Assembly: GCA_024305745.1 (NCBI GenBank)
Contig: JAHRBS010000003.1
Span: forward strand, 124,001-188,000
DNA: 64,000 nt
From: Polyporus tsugae
Lineage: Eukaryota > Basidiomycota > Agaricomycetes > Polyporales > Polyporaceae
Direction of reading: 5' to 3'
Shown: positions 58,795 to 64,000 of the stretch, one piece after another
Layout: each line of letters begins with the position of its first letter
Numbering within the stretch: the stretch's first letter is position 1
Made by a program: the position numbers and the translations under genes
Notes under the pieces: generated by a model
Database searches by the model: none
What the model saw: only the letters and a program-made list of their open reading frames with translations
What the model was told of the DNA's origin: nothing

Positions 58795-59376
58795 ATGTAC
58801 GCCGTACCACATCAGGAAGAGGACGCTACATCGCGACGTCCTGGCGCGTTTTCATTCAAAGACGCGCCGGCCGACACTTCAGACTGGGACTACGACGATA
58901 TCGATCCCCGTCTCGAAACCCTCATCAACCTGATTGGAGACCTGGCGATGAGACACTCTGCTGTCCGGGCACGCCTTCCAGTTCCAGGTTCCGAACTCGA
59001 CCCCCATGCAGCGGCTCGCATGGAGCCTGCAGCAGCCGTCCATGCTTTCAAGCGCCTAGCCCACACGCGTTATCTCAACGCTGAGCTACTACCGCTCCTT
59101 GAACTCGCTCATGAGTTCAAACAACTCAGCCGCCACCGGCGCACGATCAAGGAACTTCGCGCGGGCGGTCACAAATACCCCATTACCCATGACACCTTCC
59201 TCGTCCTCCGCAGAAGACTCCTGCGTACCCGGACTGGAAGAAGGTCGCGGGCCTCCTTCCACCGCGAAGGCTCCGCACCACACAACGAGGACGACGCGCT
59301 TCGCCGCGCTCCTCTGTCCCCCTCCTCCCCCACTCCGAGCGTATCGGAGATATCTATGGTTTCAGTATCGGACTAG
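58795..59376 (+). CDS. Hypothetical protein, 193 residues, single exon
   Basis: I do not recognise this protein. The frame is uninterrupted from MYAVPHQEEDATSRRPG to VSEISMVSVSD, with no predicted membrane segment or signal peptide. The middle (DPRLETLINLIGDLAMRHS, then AAAVHAFKRLAHTRYLNAEL and LPLLELAHEFKQLSRHR) looks like three or four amphipathic helices. The C-terminal third is Arg- and Ser-rich, likely disordered. An upstream exon is possible, since codons before the ATG stay open for a short way. It lies among DUF6533 paralogues, but nothing ties it to them. Confidence 0.5.
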   Translation: MYAVPHQEEDATSRRPGAFSFKDAPADTSDWDYDDIDPRLETLINLIGDLAMRHSAVRARLPVPGSELDPHAAARMEPAAAVHAFKRLAHTRYLNAELLPLLELAHEFKQLSRHRRTIKELRAGGHKYPITHDTFLVLRRRLLRTRTGRRSRASFHREGSAPHNEDDALRRAPLSPSSPTPSVSEISMVSVSD

Positions 59377-59535
59377 ACGACCCCGCCTTTGGCAGGGTTG
59401 TCTCCCCACATGCTGGCTTTTGCCGTGGGCCGGGCATTATTGAATGGGCAATCGAATCCCGGATAGCAGTCGTTCTACCAGGCACGCGTAGATAGCTCCT
59501 CCTACGTTGTTTTCTGACAGACTCCGACGTGATAT

Positions 59536-59556
59536 TAATAATAATAATAATAATAA
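59536..59556. repeat. (TAA)7 microsatellite
   Basis: Seven TAA units in a row, flanked by GATAT and AGC. It gives an Asn run in one frame that is not part of any gene. Confidence 0.95.
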
Positions 59557-59738
59557 AGCTACATCGCGACGTCTGTCGGAACGTGCCATACTCGTGCGAG
59601 GTATGCCATCTAGGTTAGTAGGTACGGCCCAACAGCAACAGCATTCGAAATCCGAAGCTGCGTCGCGGGCAGCATTGCATTCTCTGTCCGCACGGCGCAC
59701 GCTACCGAATTCAAGTGCGCGCCGGCTGTTAAGCAAAG

Positions 59739-59757
59739 GTATGTATGTATGTATGTA
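59739..59757. repeat. (GTAT)4 microsatellite
   Basis: Four GTAT units followed by GTA, within an intergenic region. Confidence 0.9.
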
Positions 59758-60277
59758 AGCTTGGTTCTATCGAGTCAGCGCCTGATAGCATCCTTTACGC
59801 TCCCCTACTTAGCTGATCTCTTGCCCCTCGGTCCTTCAAGTTCACCCTAGGACACACTCGTCTATGTGGTCACGACAGGCCGTCATGATGTTGCTGTTCA
59901 ACGAACATTGACAGCGATCCGGAAGCGCACACGCTCTTGGCATCATTTCTTGCGGATCCGGAGCGCTGCTTCATGGGGATCGACACATCCCCAGAGCGTC
60001 GATCCCAGCGACCAACAGTAAGTGGGATGTGAAATCCCCTCCTGCATTAATCACATGAAGTCTTCGGAACCGCGTTACAGCTGTGTTGTGGCGACGAGTC
60101 GGATCAGCGAATCGACTTTTGTCCGGATCGCGACACCCACGATCCGTTGGCAGAATTCAAATTGTACATGACATACAGCGTCTCCGTCCAGTTCATATAG
60201 TCGGAGTCGGAAGCCCACCCCCCACGCCTTACCCTAACTACTCTGTTTCGTTGTCATTGGAGGAAAGGACGACTCGG

Positions 60278-61870
60278 ATGGCCGACCTCGACAATGCAGC
60301 ATTGATTTCTGAATACTATTCATTGTGAGTGTCTTCTGCATGCTGTTGTCGAGATTTAGTGGACTGATAAGAAGGCGACAGAGCGATTTCGGATTACACT
60401 GGATATGCTACACTCGGTGCGTCTAGCCGTGCACGTCCTCGTAGCTTTCACTTCCTCACGGTCACACATTCAGCTCTTATAGTATATGAGTATCTAATAA
60501 CGGTCGGCGCCGAGGTGGAACTGTTTTGGAGAAGGAAGATCACTGGCGCATCGGTCCTGTTCCTCACCAACCGGTACCTTGTCCTATTTTACAATTTATC
60601 CCTCCTACGGGACTTGTGGCCATTCACCCTTTCGGTGAGGTCTTTCATTTTCTTCTCGAACGCTGTTAACGCAGACTCTGGCGGTAGAGGTACATATCCT
60701 GTTCGACGCCGCTTTCCCCCTGTTGAAGCTTTGATCATCAGCTGCGCTCAATGGGCCAACGGAACACGAGCCGTGGAGATCTTATGTTACGTTCCTTGGG
60801 GAGGTAAGGATGTACTTCTTACCTACATTGACCAGCAGCTGACTCGCCCCACCCCCAGCGTTCTCAGCTTTGCGTGTCTTCGCTTTGACCGACAGGAACT
60901 GGCTCATCGCTCTTATCGTCTTCCTGTTGTCTATGGCGCCCGTGGGGATCAATTTCGTAAGGCCGGCTTCTTGTTGTGAGGGCGATACATACTCAGACAA
61001 CCTTACAGGCTGACTTCCACTGGTCAACTATCACGATCGATCCTCTATGGGGCTGCGGCCAAGATGTCGCCGAATCCCCTGCGCTTTCGACAAGGTTCGT
61101 CGTCGTCATGGTGGAGTATGATATATGAGCGGCACCTAACCTCGCAATACGCAGGTGTACGTCGGTCTTCCCACTCCCGTCTTTCCAAACTAAATTATAT
61201 TGCAGTCACCATCGTCAGTCGGACTTCGCTCATCACGTCGGACCTCATCGTCATCATCGTGACTTGGTTCGCTACGTACAAAACCACCAGGTTGGCGCGG
61301 GCCACGGGCCATAAGACCCGCATGACGTTGTCCGTCTTGCTCTTGCGAGACGGCATGATATACTTTATGTATGTCGTCTTGCCCTTCGGGTCTTTGAGGG
61401 GTCGTGAGCGCCTGTTGACAACGGCCCGGTAGCGTCCTCTTGGCCATGAACGTGATGCACCTTGCGTTCTCGACAAACTCGGTAAGTGCAACCGATTGGG
61501 GATCCGTGCTCAAGTGCGACTGACTCGCGTCCTGCCAGGTGCTGATAAACGTTGGCAACGGGAACGTGAGCGACATTATCCAAGTCATCGAACCGTATGC
61601 CGTGCCTTTCTCTCTGTTCTGCGTGCCGTTTCTCACGAGGATGCGCGATGTAGGATGAACGCCATCCTGGTGTGGCGCTTCATGCTGAACCTGCAAGAAA
61701 CGCGGTGGCGAACCGAGGAAGAACTCACCACCATCGTGGGGACCCAACATAGGTCAACTTTACTTTTCGGTCGGGCGATAGGGTCCATCGGCGATTCCGT
61801 GCAGATGGGTCCGAGCGCCGTCGAAAGCGAGATCGGAACAAGAGAGGGAGAGCTGACGGAGGATGCGTGA
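60278..61870 (+). CDS. DUF6533-domain membrane protein, paralogue D
   Basis: Complete-looking member of the DUF6533 family. Starts MADLDNAALISEYYSL; the second exon reads AISDYTGYATL. The third gives LIVYEYLITVGAEVELFWRRKITGASVLFLTNRYLVLFY. Later exons give CAQWANGTRAVEILCYVPW, ALTDRNWLIALIVFLLSMAPVG, TIVSRTSLITSDLIVIIVTW, LLLRDGMIYFM, NVMHLAF, and a final exon with ILVWRFMLNLQE, FGRAIGSIGDSV and an acidic end. Introns 1 and 2 have clear GT-AG sites and consistent phase. About seven hydrophobic helices. It is closer to paralogue C than to A and B in the diagnostic exon (RRITGAS versus RRKITGAS). Function unknown. Confidence 0.78.
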
Positions 61871-63883
61871 TCTAAGTCCCGACCGACCGGAGCTCAGCCT
61901 AGGTTATGATATGGATATAATAGTGTACACTACGCGACAACTTCGGGCGACGAACAAAACGCTTACAACAGACTTGGGGACTTCGGCGAGCGGCCATTCT
62001 ACTCGGCTTCGGACAAACTCCGGTATGTATCCTGTGAGTATTCTCAGCCAACTGTCAGATGATCAAGCATGTTTATCTCGTCACAGTAAGCACCATCCTG
62101 TCTCGTTCCACCCAGTTGAGTCTGACGCTGACGCTTGGAAATTGTAGGATTGTAGGAGGTCTCTACTAACACGCTCGAACGCATGTGGTTTCCAATGTAA
62201 CGACGCTAGTCGGAGTGGCAAGCTGCGCAGTTTCAGAACCACCCAATTACTCCCAACTGGGAAGCGTTTGTGGTGGTTCGCGGCTTCCGAGCGCTAGTGC
62301 CACCTCCCACTCTTTTGTCTTGTGCGCACTCCTCAGCAGTCGAAGATCCACTCCCGCCGGTTCCTTCCTCCCAGCATGAATAGGTACACAAAATGAAATG
62401 TCAAACAGACTGTACGTCGTCTTACATTTGGGATCCGCTTCAAGTTTCCGCCCAGCCCTACTCACGAGCACTTACTGACATGTTCCTTAGGATGCGCGCC
62501 GCGCGAACTTGACATCGCATTCATGTCTAAGACAATAGCACGCCTCTCACATCCGCTTCAGTATGTGCAGACCACGTCGTGCGTTAGGGACTCACCGGAA
62601 CAAGGGAAAAGTAACATGCCCCAAGGTCATCGCAGGTGAGTTGAGACTCGGACGTGAGCTTGCCATACACCGTGCACTAATCATTCAGCAGCAGCACTCC
62701 GTCCGCACGGAAGGCACTCTTGATGCCATAGCAGTTATGCGCGAGGAAACCTGTCGTATCCGCACGGATGTCGGCCAGCTAAGTTAGTCTCAGCTCTCCA
62801 TACGGTCTGCCGCCTGGCTGAAGTGCTGACGTGCTTCTCTTACTATTGTTCAAGTGCAAGCATACGTATCTCTAACCTCAGGCTTGCGCCCTCAATCCCA
62901 CAATGTTTCGGAGTTAGCGGCGCGGTGCATACACCAAGGTCCTGTGGCTCTCAGACTCCCATCTCCGCACCTGATATTCACCACATTTCATCTAGTGCAT
63001 CTCGTCCTATACGTCATATCCCATTAGCATACCACTTGCCATTGAACGTGTTCAACTTCAAGTTGACCAAGTACAGCACTACTGCATACACAACTCCGGC
63101 TTTAATTAACTGATTGAGACGCTCGACCCATGCTCGCGAAGGTGAGAATTGTCGTTATAATGAAACCTTTCAATATCGGTGAGATCAGCGCCGTCGCCCG
63201 GAAAAGCAAGAGCAGGGTTTTCGGAGCTTCGCAGGGTACGCGCGTCTCTCTTTTGTCTTGCGAGCGACCATCATCTAACCATGGCTGTCTAGTACTGGCA
63301 CCTTCCAATTGCAGCACTCCATGTCCAACACCACGAACAGGTCTGTACCAGGTCGGTACGAGGAAATAATTTGTTCTGGCCAGTGATGTTAGGAACCCGC
63401 GAAGCTGTATCCTGGGCTCTCCCCTGAAGCATGAGGAACCGAATGTCGCCAGACAATACCACCCTCGGGAAGGACACCTTGACAAGCTTTCCTGTTCAAC
63501 AATACGATGGGACGTGTACTAGAGCTTGTTCGAAGGATCGGACGAGAGAAGTAGGTGCACCATACAGATGACGATGATGATGACGTGGCTCACGAACTGA
63601 ACAGGACTTGCTGCTGACCGGTGGTGGTAATTACCCCGTTCGAACCAAAAGGATGATTGTGTTGAGTAGACTCTTCATCTCATAAACTCTGTCGCCTGCT
63701 AAATACTGTCCTACCCTGCTGCGCTCTTCGGTGGTGCCTCTCCCCGGTGTGACGTACAGCCTTGGGGATTGGTATACGCGGACACACTTGAATCCGGGAA
63801 CCCCAGCCGCCATTATTGTCGGCATGTCACTTTGCACTTCGTGTTCTCTCGCCCGACGTAGGGGCTCGTCTGCTACGTCCATG
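61871..63883. other. Right-hand region, no gene recognised
   Basis: About 2 kb. Frames up to 127 codons occur. One on the minus strand (63102-63485) has a hydrophobic stretch (ISPILKGFIITTILTF), but no family match or intron chain could be made. Confidence 0.35.
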
Positions 63884-63890
63884 TATAAAA
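63884..63890 (+). promoter_or_regulatory. TATA box of a gene starting beyond the window
   Basis: TATAAAA at 63884, followed about 30 bp later by an A/C-rich leader-like sequence (CAGCAGCTAAGCAGCCAAAC) with no start codon before the window ends. This pattern matches a fungal RNA polymerase II promoter whose gene lies to the right. Confidence 0.5.
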
Positions 63891-64000
63891 GCCATCTGCG
63901 ACGCCGACAGAACTCAGAGTCCAGCAGCAGCTAAGCAGCCAAACAACACATCCCCGCTGCTCCTTGTCATACGGCCTCCCCATCTTGCGACATACGAGTC

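Larger units (their letters stand above)
59377..60277. other. Intergenic region upstream of DUF6533 paralogue D
   Basis: About 900 bp without a recognised gene. It carries two microsatellites, annotated separately, and presumably the promoter of paralogue D. Confidence 0.4.

Overview
The window looks like nuclear DNA of an agaricomycete, probably a white-rot polypore-like basidiomycete. The supports are many short (about 50-65 nt) GT-AG introns, GC-rich coding DNA, a 12-exon multicopper laccase, a fungal-type FunK1 kinase, several copies of the basidiomycete membrane family DUF6533, and conserved eukaryotic genes: POLD4/Cdm1, an Nto1/BRPF scaffold, ARP2, Rpc25, a Chk2/Cds1 kinase and mitochondrial ATP4. 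Species cannot be assigned from sequence alone.

Layout. 0.7-8.7 kb: tRNA-Ile(AAU), POLD4, and on the minus strand a long NTO1/BRPF gene. 9.0-29.5 kb: intact ARP2 followed by a 9,195-bp direct repeat array (9276-18470, 18471-27665, partial 27666-29494). Each full unit is ARP2 exon 3 to 3' flank, then a 7.3-kb block with no recognisable gene, an 18-bp minisatellite, and a 56-bp copy of the ARP2 leader ending in ATG. That ATG is fused exactly to exon 3 of the next copy. Copies 2 and 3 of ARP2 therefore lack exons 1-2. 29.8-32.5 kb: RPC25 with an exceptional 1.76-kb intron. 33.8-40.2 kb: intact laccase, a DUF6533 gene, and a decayed 3' half of a second laccase. 40.7-52.1 kb: Chk2-like kinase, MFS anion:cation symporter, FunK1 kinase, ATP4. 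52.9-61.9 kb: a DUF6533 cluster (two plus-strand genes, one minus-strand gene and a 5'-truncated fragment). The minus-strand gene is a duplicate of the 36-38 kb gene, shared over about 2.3 kb. The last 2 kb hold nothing recognised except a TATA-type promoter at the edge.

The most notable finding is the ARP2 array. Six single-base differences distinguish outer from inner copies. The outer-type bases occur only at the 5' part of copy 1 and the 3' part of copy 3, and both switch in the same homologous interval (9729-10167). That is what one homologous crossover would leave if a circular or tandem chimeric DNA (ARP2 fragment + 7.3-kb block) integrated into a resident ARP2 gene that originally lay next to RPC25. 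An assembly artefact, or unequal crossing over after an unrelated duplication, must be excluded.

The genes do not form one pathway. Most are housekeeping genes; the laccase and DUF6533 genes form the rapidly duplicating accessory part.
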